The notes under the pieces were generated by a model. It saw only the letters and a program-made list of their open reading frames with translations, did no database searches and was not told where the DNA came from. A DNA stretch of 64,000 nt from CAWAND01 sp963807065 (GTDB lineage: Bacteria; Chloroflexota; Anaerolineae; Anaerolineales; E44-bin32), in the NCBI GenBank assembly GCA_963807065.1, contig CAWDZQ010000002.1, positions 124,001 to 188,000 of the forward strand. The letters are read 5' to 3'. The position numbers and the translations under genes were made by a program. Shown one piece after another: positions 31,766 through 40,409 of the stretch (within the stretch, counting starts at the first letter, position 1; each line of letters opens with the position of its first letter).

Positions 31766-32224
31766 TCAGTCTCTCTTTCGGTAACCCTGAACGCGGGTGA
31801 CGATTTCATCCACATCGGCTGTCATCTCCATCAAGCCCACATGCTCTTCATACAGGGCCTGATCCATCTGGGCTTTGACCACGGGTTCAAGAATGTGATA
31901 GACGGGGAGTCCCAACGAGACTCCGGCCAAAGGACCAGCCCAGGTGGGATCGCCGCGCGTCACCGTCTCCGCAAACAGCGCCGAGCTGTTCGGATCCGGC
32001 TGGCCGAGAAGAACGATGGTGTGCTGCCTGTCCATCGTCTCGACCATGCGCTGCACTTCGGCCTGGTCTTCCAGGTCCATGGCGCCTGCCGCCGTTCAGA
32101 CAAAGCATTGTGTAAAGCCCAGGATCACTTCTGCACCCGCCGAACGGGCGAGAATCTCCAAACTCGGCCCGGTGACACCCTCCCGTTCGCCGATGGCAAT
32201 GATCTTGGTCCCCTTGAGATTCAT
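31766..32224 (-). CDS. grdA: glycine/sarcosine/betaine reductase selenoprotein A (Sec-containing)
   Basis: The gene reads through an in-frame UGA. From ATG 32224 (after AAAGGAGGTGA) the protein runs MNLKGTKIIAIGEREG to CFVU, with the UGA at 32096-32098 as residue 43, then TAAGAMDLEDQAEVQ and on to a TGA stop at 31766. CFVU-TAAGAMDLE is the strictly conserved redox motif of GrdA. Total 152 residues, close to the usual 155-160. GrdA receives the carboxymethyl group from protein B as a selenoether and passes it to protein C. A conventional gene caller would keep only the part after the UGA. Confidence 0.96.
32096..32098 (-). other. UGA selenocysteine codon of grdA
   Basis: In-frame UGA flanked by the conserved CFV and TAAGAMDLE. 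Just downstream, CAGG (32085-32088) and CCTG (32072-32075) can pair around a 9-base loop containing GG, a plausible but short SECIS element within about 27 bases of the UGA. Confidence 0.93.
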
Positions 32225-32280
32225 GCGACTCACCTCCTTTGGCCCTCGAGAAAACGGACTCCAAACTTCCACGAGGCGGC

Positions 32281-33702
32281 TCAGGGGCGTTCCAGCAGGA
32301 ACGATGCCCCGTCCACGAGTTGCGTCATCCGCCCCAAAAATAGACTGCCCTTGGCAACCACCATCACGCGTGTCATCTCACCGTTCAGCATGGCTAGTCG
32401 GGCGTGGCCGAGAAAAGGGACGCCTGCCGGGATGTGCCCCTGGGTGGGCGCGAAACCCGGCATGCCCCGCTGGGCAGCAAAGGCATCGATCTGTTCTCGC
32501 TCGATCTCGCCTCTCAGCACGGCCAGGGCCCCCAGCGTCCGATAATTGGTCAAAGGAACGTCGGCACCTCCCGCCGGCAGCGTGATCTCCGGGTTGTGAA
32601 GCTCGACGGCATATCGATCCACATCCGTCATCTTCAATCCCCGGCGTTCCAGCGGATCGATCACCAGGGCCTGGTAGATAGCCTTGGGCGATGACCCGGC
32701 CCCGATGGGGAGCTTGCCGATGGCGTCCAGCCGGAATTCCGGGTCGCGCCCGTTGCTGGGGCCAATCACAAAGGCCATCGACCCAAGCATGTCCTCCATG
32801 ATGGGGACGCCTGACCCCAGATGACCGCGAAACTTCATGCCCAGTTTGGCCAGGGAGCCCCCACCCAGTACGACCATATGGTCGAAGACTTCCGCCTGGA
32901 CAAGGCCGGCGGCAATGACCAAGCCATGGACGGGCGAGGCACAGAAGGCCTTGAGGTCGATGCCAGTCGCATGCTGACAACCGACGACTTCGGCCACCGC
33001 CTTCGCCAGACTCCCGGCGCCTCGCTGATAGCGATCCCCTACGGCTTCCTCGCCCGTGTTAAACAGGTAATCCACGTCGTCTGGTTTGATCGGCCCATCC
33101 TTGAGCGCCCGGAACAGCGCCAGGGCAGCCGTCGCTTTGCAGGCGAGGTTCTCAAGCAGCACTTCCGCCTTCAGGGTGTCGTCCTCCGGATGAGCTCGCC
33201 GAATGAACGCTGCCAGCTGACCTCGATGGAAGAGGGGCAGCCCGGCTTCAGCCTCGACCATCTTTGCCAACTCGCCGGGGGTCACCCCCTGCACTGAGCC
33301 CAACCGTCCCCCTAAGTCCACCCGGCCCTTCAAGTCTGCGCAGGCTTCTTCAGCCAGTGGCTGCCCCAGGACGATCAGGTTGAAGTCATCGACCGCCTTC
33401 AGCAATCCGTACAGCCCGGCCTGGGTCATAATCGGGCCAAAAGGACCTTCGGACGGAGCGTCCACCACCGGGTGCTGCCACCAGGGTTGGGGACGAGACC
33501 GCAGGTCATCCGGCGTCAGGTTGCCCACGAAGGTCTGATTGGGGGGATAGGCCACGGCATCGTCCCAGTCACGGAGTGCATTCTGGAGTTCGGCGTCCAA
33601 TCCGGGGTGTTTTGACAGCTCACGCCGCGGTTTTGACCCGTATCTGACCAGATCGGGCGCGTGAGTCAACGCGTAGGCTGCATGGAGAAGCGCCGGGCTC
33701 AT
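32281..33702 (-). CDS. grdC: glycine reductase complex component C, GrdC-like subunit
   Basis: A 473-residue protein. The N-terminal DLVRYGSKPRREL and VAYPPNQTFVGNLTP are characteristic of GrdC, followed by a FabH/thiolase-like fold with a candidate active Cys in DLKAFCASPVHGL and GGGSLAKLGMKFRGHL. In the classical system component C (GrdC plus GrdD) releases acetyl phosphate from the selenoprotein A thioether. No GrdD (PlsX-like) gene is present in this window. The start at 33702 follows GAGGG and lies 25 bases past grdB. Confidence 0.9.
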   Translation of the reverse strand: MSPALLHAAYALTHAPDLVRYGSKPRRELSKHPGLDAELQNALRDWDDAVAYPPNQTFVGNLTPDDLRSRPQPWWQHPVVDAPSEGPFGPIMTQAGLYGLLKAVDDFNLIVLGQPLAEEACADLKGRVDLGGRLGSVQGVTPGELAKMVEAEAGLPLFHRGQLAAFIRRAHPEDDTLKAEVLLENLACKATAALALFRALKDGPIKPDDVDYLFNTGEEAVGDRYQRGAGSLAKAVAEVVGCQHATGIDLKAFCASPVHGLVIAAGLVQAEVFDHMVVLGGGSLAKLGMKFRGHLGSGVPIMEDMLGSMAFVIGPSNGRDPEFRLDAIGKLPIGAGSSPKAIYQALVIDPLERRGLKMTDVDRYAVELHNPEITLPAGGADVPLTNYRTLGALAVLRGEIEREQIDAFAAQRGMPGFAPTQGHIPAGVPFLGHARLAMLNGEMTRVMVVAKGSLFLGRMTQLVDGASFLLERP

Positions 33703-33727
33703 GCTTCGCCCTCTGCCGCGTAGTCCC

Positions 33728-35038
33728 TCATGAGAAGATGGTCGCCTCCTCGATCTTGGCCTCAAGAGCCTGGATGGCTTTTCGGAGCACATCCTGGCGC
33801 CACGCCAGTTCCTCCTCCGGCGAACGGGTCGGATCTCCCACCGGATGGGGAATCTTGCCGTTGGGGAGGATTCGGACTGCCCCGGCGGTTTTCGCCATGG
33901 AAGTCATGGCGGTGATCAACACGGCCGGTAGGCCCGCCCTTTCAATTTCCTTCGCCAGCGTTGCACCGCAACGCGTGCCCGTCCCTCAGGTGCTGGTGAC
34001 AATGGCAGCGTGCACACCTTCGTTGATCAGTTGGGCAGCGATCTCGGCCCCGATCCGGCTGGCGTTCGTCACGCTGGTCCCAGTACCGACAGTGACATAG
34101 AACTGATCGTGCACCTCGCCGATCTCGCCGGCCGCTACCAGTGCCCGGGCGGCGTCCAGCGGGACCAGCCGGTTCGGGTCTTGGTTCACCCAACGGGCAT
34201 CATAGCCGGCATGGATCGACTTGAACCGTGCCCCGCCATCCTTCTCTAGGTCAGCCAGCGGATAGCAGGCCCAACGGGTGGCGCTGGAAGACTCGATGCC
34301 GTCCGGATTGCCCTCGGGTACCAGGCCGCCTTCGGTGACCAGCGCCAATGTCGCGTTGGCAAGCCGCGGCACTTCGACCGCCGGGGGAACAGTTTCCCCA
34401 GCCGCGGGCAATGGGATCTCCGTCGGGACGGGGGTCGACCTCAGCTTGGAGACGAGCATGGCCACGGCGCGTTCAGCCGGCATGGGGGCCTCCACCCAGT
34501 TGCCGCGGAAGCCCTGCGGCAGGATCCCTTCTTCTTCGGCGGGTCCCAGCGGCTGGCCATGCGCAAGTTTCAAACCGATCCGACCGATATCATCGAGCGC
34601 TGTTTTCATCTCAGCTGCCGACGAGCCGGTCGGGACGATAACCACCCGGTCATGAAACACTTCCGCTCCGGGACTCTCGGGGAAGAGTCCGGTGATCGCC
34701 GGAACATCGAAAGTGTCCCGGGCGAGCACGCAGACAGCGCCGCAGGCCAACCCGTAGCGGCCGGCATTGAACGCCGGACCGGCGACGAGGAGATCGGGTT
34801 TGAGGTCCCCAATCGCCTGGCGGAGCTGGTCAAGCACGTCATCGCGGTTGTCGTGAAACTGGTTGTCCCCGCACACAAGGGTATGCGTGATCAACGCCTG
34901 GTCGTCCAGGATCATCTGCAGGGCCCGCCCGGGGCCGACTGGGCCATCTCGGATCTCAAAAGGTGCGCCGGCCTTCTCTTCGCCGCCGATGCCGGCGAAG
35001 AATTGGTTGATGTAGTGGACGACAGTGATCATCGGCAC
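33728..35038 (-). CDS. grdB: glycine/sarcosine/betaine reductase selenoprotein B (Sec-containing)
   Basis: A 436-residue selenoprotein when the UGA at 33986-33988 is read as Sec (residue 351). VVHYINQFFAGIGGEEKA at the start and LVAGPAFNAGRYGLACGA in the middle are GrdB hallmarks. The active-site region reads TSTU-GTGTRCGATLAKEIERAG. In the GrdB sequences I know this is UGTCTRC, so the middle Cys is replaced by Gly. The rest ends KIPHPVGDPTRSPEEE. Protein B binds the amine substrate together with GrdE. GTG 35038 or ATG 35032 may be the start. A strong SECIS hairpin follows the UGA. Confidence 0.96.
33958..33974 (-). promoter_or_regulatory. bacterial SECIS hairpin of grdB
   Basis: On the minus strand GCGTTGC, loop GGT, GCAACGC forms a perfect 7-bp stem. 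Counting U of the UGA as 1, the loop G and U fall at positions 23 and 24. These are the SelB-contacting positions known from the E. coli fdhF element, whose loop also contains GGU at 22-24. Confidence 0.85.
33986..33988 (-). other. UGA selenocysteine codon of grdB
   Basis: In-frame UGA between IVTST and GTGTRCGATL, at the exact place of Sec in GrdB. The frame stays open 85 codons beyond to the natural C terminus. Confidence 0.95.
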
Positions 35039-35042
35039 CTCG

Positions 35043-36329
35043 TCAGAATGCCCGCCCAGCCAGTTGGTTTCCGCCCACCTGGCTCAGGGCGCTGAACAGG
35101 TAATGCATACGAATGTTGAAGGGCCCAATCGAAGGGGTTTCGTCGTCCAACAAACGATCGTCTCCGATGACCCGCTCGACCGCCGGAAAGCTGATCTGCT
35201 CCTCATCTGACCCGACGCTGACGATAGAGTCGGCTTCCGGTACGCTGAAGAAGAGAGGAAAATCCCGTCCATCGGCTCCCGGGCTCTCGTAGGAAAGCAC
35301 GGTAGTCTTGATGCCGGCTTTCTCCATGTATTGGCAGGCTAACATCAGGTCGATCGCCGAGTTGCCCCCGCCCTCGGCCGAAAGCACCACGCCGTCAACC
35401 CCCATGAAGCCGGCCAGCTTGGTCGCCCAGTACGACGACCGCTCCTTTTCCATCTGGGTATAGTTGTGACCGCGATTGAGGATCACACCGGCGAAATTAA
35501 TGTCCTTCCCGTGCCGATCGCGCAAGGCCCGAATCACGGGATTGTTCTGGTGCATCCAGGTGGGGTTCTTGAAGCAGGCGTAGACGTAGACGCCACTCAC
35601 CAGCGCCCCGTCCATGATCTCGGCTGGATGGATCAAGGTAGGAACCAGGTTCTCGATGGTGCGACCATAAAGATAGGTGTCGGCCATGCTGCCTTGACCC
35701 TGCGCCTGATAGAAGTAGGCAACCTTGGGCAGGGATGGATCGACATCTGAAAAATCGTAGACGTCGACCTGCTCGGGCTGCCTATCCATGGCGGTTCCAG
35801 CAATATGGTTGGCCACGCGTAACGCTGCCCGCCGCACGGCGTCGTCGTAATCCGCATTGTCGAGGTCGGGCTGTGGTGCCAGGGTCAGGACCAGATTGGT
35901 GATCTGCGAAAAAGGGCTGTACACAGCCGTCGAACCGCTCATATCCACTATGGCTTCCCTGGCCGCTAGAAGTCCAGAAAACGGCTGCGGGAACCGGGAC
36001 GAAGTCATCACGCCCACCCCGGAGAGACGCGCCGTCACCCCCTGGCCCACAGTTTCCGGTCCCCCGAGAAAACCGGGGAAGACCACCCCCGGGCCCTCCA
36101 GCTTGCGTCGGGGTTCGACCACGTCCAAGCAGTGCACAATGCGCACCGATTCACCCGGCCGGGCCACCGCCAGTCCCGCACGGATGATGCGCGGGTCCTG
36201 CAAGACCAGCCCTTGGACCTCGTTTTCATTCACCCACAGGACGTGTCCATCGAGCCGGGTCTCATCACCCAGCTGCACGCCGTCCACCTGATGCGTTTGC
36301 AGTTCCAACCGATATGGGAGGCCAAGCAC
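35043..36329 (-). CDS. grdE: glycine/betaine reductase component B proprotein (GrdE/GrdI-like)
   Basis: A 428-residue protein, the usual size of GrdE. It contains VQLGDETRLDGHVLWVNENE, FPGFLGGPETVGQG, GSMADTYLYGR, HQNNPVIRALRDRHGKDINFAGV and GVDGVVLSAEGGGNSAIDLM, all family-typical. In GrdE the proprotein is cut at an Asn-Cys pair in SGNCVSAC to form a pyruvoyl group. Here the equivalent reads SGVYVYACFKN, with Val-Tyr at bases 35586-35591, so the known cleavage residue is absent. GTG 36329 was chosen because AAGGTGA precedes it. It pairs with GrdB 4 bases downstream. Confidence 0.93.
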   Translation of the reverse strand: MLGLPYRLELQTHQVDGVQLGDETRLDGHVLWVNENEVQGLVLQDPRIIRAGLAVARPGESVRIVHCLDVVEPRRKLEGPGVVFPGFLGGPETVGQGVTARLSGVGVMTSSRFPQPFSGLLAAREAIVDMSGSTAVYSPFSQITNLVLTLAPQPDLDNADYDDAVRRAALRVANHIAGTAMDRQPEQVDVYDFSDVDPSLPKVAYFYQAQGQGSMADTYLYGRTIENLVPTLIHPAEIMDGALVSGVYVYACFKNPTWMHQNNPVIRALRDRHGKDINFAGVILNRGHNYTQMEKERSSYWATKLAGFMGVDGVVLSAEGGGNSAIDLMLACQYMEKAGIKTTVLSYESPGADGRDFPLFFSVPEADSIVSVGSDEEQISFPAVERVIGDDRLLDDETPSIGPFNIRMHYLFSALSQVGGNQLAGRAF

Positions 36330-36345
36330 GCAGCTCACCTTACTT

Positions 36346-37356
36346 TCAGAATGTGACGATCACCCGGTACGTGTCTGGCTGAATGGCCAGCTCGAAAGCA
36401 TCCTTGATGTTCTCCAGCGGGACCTTCTGTTGAATCAACGGCCGGACATCAATGAGCCGCTTGCCGAGCAGGCGCGAAGCCGCCTCAAACCCGTCGGTCG
36501 AGGGATGACGGGCCCCGGTCAGGGTCACCTGTTTGCGGTGGATGAAGTTGGGGTCGATGCTCAACTCCGTGGGCGGGTGCGCCGAAGCGAAGAACATGAC
36601 CGTGCCGAACTCGGCCACCATCTTCAGGGCATCCAGGTTGGCCTGATGGTTCCCAATGGCTACGATGACCATGTCGGCTCCCCTGCCGCCCGTCAGTTCA
36701 AGGATGCGCTCCGGCGCGTCCTCCTTCTTGGGATTGACGGTGGCATCGGCGCCCAATTCGAGAGCATACGCATTGCGTTTCTCGTCAACCTCGCTGACGA
36801 TCACCCGCACGCCATGGCGCTTGGCGATGAGCATGTTGAGCATCCCCATTGGTCCGGCCCCGATGACTACCACGTCCTGGCCCAAGGACATCTTCAGCTT
36901 GCGCGCCGAATGGATTACACACGCAATGGGCTCGGTGAAGCAACCCTCTTCAAAGGACAGATCGGGCGCCAGGGAATACACACTGCCTACTGGAACAGCC
37001 TTGTACTCCGACAAACCCATCGGCCCCCATAGGCCAGCGTATTCCATGCGGTATCGGTCCAGGTCATGGGCGCCCACCGGAGGCGGTCCGGGGGCGACGC
37101 GGTCGCCAATCTTGAGGTCTGTCTTGGTCCCCTCGCCGATCTCGGCCACGACGCCAGCGTATTCATGTCCGCCGGCAAATGGCCGGCGGGTCTCTTTGTC
37201 GACCCCAGAATAGGTTCTCTGCTCCCAGGTACACAGCCCACAGGCCTTGGTTTGGACCAAGACTTCGCCCGCCCCCGGCGTTGGCTTGGGCACCTCTTGG
37301 AGTTCGACTTGGCGCACGTCAGTCACCACGGCGACCTTCATCGTTTCTCCACTCAT
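36346..37356 (-). CDS. zinc-type medium-chain dehydrogenase, lacking the structural zinc lobe
   Basis: A 336-residue MDR-family protein with CGLCTWEQRTYSG and GGHEYAGVVAEIGEGT (catalytic zinc side) and VVVIGAGPMGMLNMLIAKRHG (NAD fold). The lobe that normally has four Cys for structural zinc reads GAHDLDRYRMEYAG and has none. It shares the unusual CTWEQR motif with the dehydrogenase at 41939, so the two are paralogues inside one operon. It overlaps the EamA gene by 4 bases and precedes grdE by 16. It probably oxidises a polyol or hydroxy substrate; the exact one is unknown. Confidence 0.9.
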   Translation of the reverse strand: MSGETMKVAVVTDVRQVELQEVPKPTPGAGEVLVQTKACGLCTWEQRTYSGVDKETRRPFAGGHEYAGVVAEIGEGTKTDLKIGDRVAPGPPPVGAHDLDRYRMEYAGLWGPMGLSEYKAVPVGSVYSLAPDLSFEEGCFTEPIACVIHSARKLKMSLGQDVVVIGAGPMGMLNMLIAKRHGVRVIVSEVDEKRNAYALELGADATVNPKKEDAPERILELTGGRGADMVIVAIGNHQANLDALKMVAEFGTVMFFASAHPPTELSIDPNFIHRKQVTLTGARHPSTDGFEAASRLLGKRLIDVRPLIQQKVPLENIKDAFELAIQPDTYRVIVTF

Positions 37357-38363
37357 GGTGCTCCTCGCTTCCAGGCAACTATGTCGCCGGTTTCGACGGC
37401 CGCTGGAGAGACGACGTCGACCTTGGTCAACTGAACGAAGACCACGCCCATGACGGTCAGCACCGTGCCCACGATCATCAGCGCGTTGAGCGGCTCGCCC
37501 AGCACGAAGTAGGCCATGATGGCGGCCAAGACGGGGTTCATGCCGTTGATGGTCGAGACGCTGGCGACCGCCGTGAACGACAGCGCGTAGACGATGGTGA
37601 TCTGGGCAGCCGCCGTCAGCACCCCGGCCAAAAGCACACTGCCCAGAGCGGGCAGCCTGACCTCAGCGATCAGACCGCCTCGACCGATCACAATCAGGAC
37701 AGTGAACAGGAGCAAGATGGCCCACGCGTTTCCCACCGCCAAGATCAGGTACTTCTCGACTCCCTTGGTCAGCGCATAACGCGTGCAGTTCGAGCCGGCC
37801 CCCCAGGCCACCGCCGGAATGAGCGCCAGGGGCAGGGCCAGAAGCACGCTGGCTTGCACATCGCCTCCCACCGATCGTCCGTACCCCAGCAGCGCCACAC
37901 CCAGCACGGCTGCGCCGACGCCGACCATCATCCTGCGGGTCAGCGGTTCGCCCAAGAAGATGGCCGCGATGAAAGCGCCCCAGAAGATGCTTGTCGCCAG
38001 CACCGGCTGGGTAAGCACCACGCCGCCGGTCCGCAGCGCATAGAAGTAGCCCACCGTCCCGATCACCGTCGTCAGGGTGCCGCCGAGGCAGATCACACTC
38101 AGTACCCGCCAGCCGATGAAGGCCGAGCGGCGCGGGTTCAGGCGGCGGAGTTCGGCTGGCGCGCGCACGACCTGAAACCAGGCCACCGACACCACGGGGA
38201 TCAGCCTGAGGCCCGGCGCCACGAAGGGGTGGATGGCGACCGAGGCCACCCGGCTGAAGATCGCCGCCAGTGCATAGCTCAACGCCGCCCCAGACGCCCA
38301 GAACTCGCCGGGCCCAATCGCGGCCCGGCGAGCGTGCTCGGCGGATTGGGGTTCCGCCTGCAT
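37353..38363 (-). CDS. EamA/DMT-superfamily transporter
   Basis: A 336-residue membrane protein with about ten hydrophobic helices arranged as two EamA repeats (for example the segment ending AIFLGEPLTRRMMVGVGAAVLGVALL and its C-terminal repeat AYFVLGEPLNALMIVGTVLTVMGVVFV). Drug/metabolite transporters of this kind export or import small metabolites. Placed between an aldolase and a dehydrogenase, it may export an end product such as an amine or an organic acid. TAATG links it to the aldolase gene. Confidence 0.9.
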   Translation of the reverse strand: MQAEPQSAEHARRAAIGPGEFWASGAALSYALAAIFSRVASVAIHPFVAPGLRLIPVVSVAWFQVVRAPAELRRLNPRRSAFIGWRVLSVICLGGTLTTVIGTVGYFYALRTGGVVLTQPVLATSIFWGAFIAAIFLGEPLTRRMMVGVGAAVLGVALLGYGRSVGGDVQASVLLALPLALIPAVAWGAGSNCTRYALTKGVEKYLILAVGNAWAILLLFTVLIVIGRGGLIAEVRLPALGSVLLAGVLTAAAQITIVYALSFTAVASVSTINGMNPVLAAIMAYFVLGEPLNALMIVGTVLTVMGVVFVQLTKVDVVSPAAVETGDIVAWKRGAP

Positions 38364-39142
38364 TAGGCGGGAACCTTGCCCATCGCTTTCAGGGCCTCAG
38401 CCACGCTGGCGTCCTCGTGGATCAGGGCCACCAGTGCGGCCACGAGCCGGCCCGGTTGTGGATGGCTGAAGATATTGCGGCCGATGGCCACGCCACTGGC
38501 CCCGTGATCCAGAGCCACCTTCACCGATTGCAGCAAGTCCTCGTCGCTGTCCGCCTTGGCGCCGCCCAGGATCACCACCGGCACCGGACAGTTTTGGGCC
38601 ACGATATCGAAATCGGTGGGGTCGTTGGTGGAAAGAGTCTTGACGAAATCGGCACCGGCTTCGGCGCCCACCCGGGCACCGGCAGCGATGGCTTCCGGTG
38701 TGCGCATATCCTCTCCGCCGCCCCACCCGCCAGGTATGGTTTCCGAGAGCAATGGCATCCCCCAGGCTGCGCAATCGTGGCCGAGTTTGATCTGAGCCAG
38801 GATAGACGGCTCGGGATTGGCCTGGAAGGGGTAGACCAACACCTTGACGGCATCGGCCCCCATGCGCATCGCATGCTCCACGGCCCTGTCGGTGGCTGGC
38901 TGGGCAGCAGAGGGGATGGTCAAGATCAAGCCGGCGCTGCCGATCTCGTCACGGCAGGCCTCCGCCGTTCCGGCGGTGGTCATGATGGCATCGGCACCAT
39001 TGGCGACACATTCGGCCACGGTCGGATGCGGGTCGATCAAGCCCGCAAGAGGGGCATTCATGAAACCCACATGATCCATGGCCACAATCAGGGTTCGGCC
39101 ATCGGGTTTGAAGATCCGGTGCATTCGTCGTTTGCTGAACAT
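38363..39142 (-). CDS. class I aldolase of the DhnA/LsrF (DeoC/LacD-like) family
   Basis: A 259-residue TIM-barrel enzyme. LIVAMDHVGF is the family start motif, GADAVKVLVYPF and DFVKTLST contain lysines suited to Schiff-base formation, and GVAIGRNIFSH closes the phosphate-binding site. Such enzymes cleave or thiolyse phosphorylated ketoses. It would split the PTS-derived phosphorylated intermediate in this pathway. RBS AAGGAG, 5 bases before ATG. Confidence 0.88.
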   Translation of the reverse strand: MFSKRRMHRIFKPDGRTLIVAMDHVGFMNAPLAGLIDPHPTVAECVANGADAIMTTAGTAEACRDEIGSAGLILTIPSAAQPATDRAVEHAMRMGADAVKVLVYPFQANPEPSILAQIKLGHDCAAWGMPLLSETIPGGWGGGEDMRTPEAIAAGARVGAEAGADFVKTLSTNDPTDFDIVAQNCPVPVVILGGAKADSDEDLLQSVKVALDHGASGVAIGRNIFSHPQPGRLVAALVALIHEDASVAEALKAMGKVPA

Positions 39143-39293
39143 GTCTTCTCCTTATGTTGATCCGGTGAGCTTCGATGTCTGCATTCTCACAATGATGGCG
39201 TGACGGCGAGCCCGTTTGCTTGCCAGGCCCAAGCGGGCCCGCCGTCGGTTGGAACTAGGAGCGAGCGATCTGCCTGCGACCTTTCTCTACCGA
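39143..39293. other. short gap between EIID and aldolase genes
   Basis: Between the EIID stop and the aldolase ribosome-binding site. I see no gene, strong hairpin or clear promoter, so the two genes are probably cotranscribed. Confidence 0.4.
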
Positions 39294-40409
39294 CTAGAAG
39301 TGAGACAGGAGCTGCAGCGGGGTGGACGGATCCACATTGACGGAAAGGAAGCCAAACACCACGGCGACCACCAGGAATCCAACCACGAAGTTCACCGCCG
39401 CTCGCATATTGCCGCGGCGCTGTCCGAAGAACAGGGCGAAGATGACCAGCAAGACGATGCCGATCATGGTCGGGACTCCGTGTCCGCTGAACACCCCGAA
39501 CGCATTATGCGCCAGCGCAGCGTAGTGAGAGACTGATTCCACCAGCGCCGAAGCCAGCGTGATACCAAAGAGATACAGAATAACGTCGATGACGGAGATT
39601 CCCTTCCTGAGGAGCCAAATTACGACAAGCAACAGGATGAGAGGAAGCAGAGAGGGGTAAAGCTTATCGAACACATCCGACTGGAGCGAGAAGGTCTGAG
39701 TCACGGCGCTGTCGCCAGTACCGGTGATCACGCTCCACTGGATGCCCGTGGATACGGTGACGTATTGGGCCGCCAAGGCGCCCAGGACGGCTGCGCCCAG
39801 CACCGAAGCGCCGGTGCGCACATCATCCAGCAAGCCGGATTGCAACAGCTGCGAAACCAGGGCCTGGCCCTGCCGGTAGCCTTCGTAGTACAGCCACCAG
39901 CCAAAGGCGAAGGTGTAGGCGGCAGCGGCAATGAAGTAGATGATCGGTCCCAGGATGCCCGATGCGGCACCGTTGGAAGCCAGCGCGACCCCGATGGCGA
40001 TCGACTGCCACACGGGGAACCAGGTCCCCTGCTTGAGGGTGTCGCCGAGACCGGCGAACGGTCCCATCAAGCCGGATTTGACGTTGGTGATCGCCTCATC
40101 ATCGATCTCGGTGTTGCCCATCGCCCGCTGTTCTTCCAGGGCGATGACCATACCGTGGATCACACCACCGGTGTCGGGTTCGGTGTTGAAGAAGACCAGG
40201 TGTCGCAAGAGTGCGGCCTTGATCTCCGCCGGGTCCTTGTACAGCTTCTTGATGATGGGCGCCATGGCATGAGCGAAGCCCGAGCCCTGATAGATCTCCC
40301 AGTTGTAGTTCGCATGCGCGAAGAACAACCAGCGGATCCAGGAAGCAAAGACGTCGCCCCGAGTGATTACATTTTGGGGTTTTGTCCCCATCTCAGCTGG
40401 CTGTTGCAT
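39294..40409 (-). CDS. PTS mannose-family EIID component with extended C terminus
   Basis: A 371-residue membrane protein. The core has FFAHANYNWEIYQGSGFAHAMAPIIKKLY, HLVFFNTEPDTGGVIHGMVIALEEQ and GLMGPFAGLGDTLKQGT, all standard EIID motifs. It is about 80-100 residues longer than typical ManZ-type proteins, with extra C-terminal helices (LIGIVLLVIFALFFG-like and AVNFVVGFLVVAVVFGFL). It forms the membrane channel with EIIC, whose gene it overlaps by 17 bases. Confidence 0.93.
   Translation of the reverse strand: MQQPAEMGTKPQNVITRGDVFASWIRWLFFAHANYNWEIYQGSGFAHAMAPIIKKLYKDPAEIKAALLRHLVFFNTEPDTGGVIHGMVIALEEQRAMGNTEIDDEAITNVKSGLMGPFAGLGDTLKQGTWFPVWQSIAIGVALASNGAASGILGPIIYFIAAAAYTFAFGWWLYYEGYRQGQALVSQLLQSGLLDDVRTGASVLGAAVLGALAAQYVTVSTGIQWSVITGTGDSAVTQTFSLQSDVFDKLYPSLLPLILLLVVIWLLRKGISVIDVILYLFGITLASALVESVSHYAALAHNAFGVFSGHGVPTMIGIVLLVIFALFFGQRRGNMRAAVNFVVGFLVVAVVFGFLSVNVDPSTPLQLLSHF

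Noticed and set aside
32096..32098. TGA as the end of an upstream gene and a separate gene starting at 32080
   Set aside because: The GrdA motif is continuous across the TGA, so this is a Sec codon and not a stop.
33728..33988. a separate small gene of 64 residues after grdB
   Set aside because: It is the C-terminal part of GrdB, joined through the UGA; the GrdB-typical IPHPVGDP lies in it.
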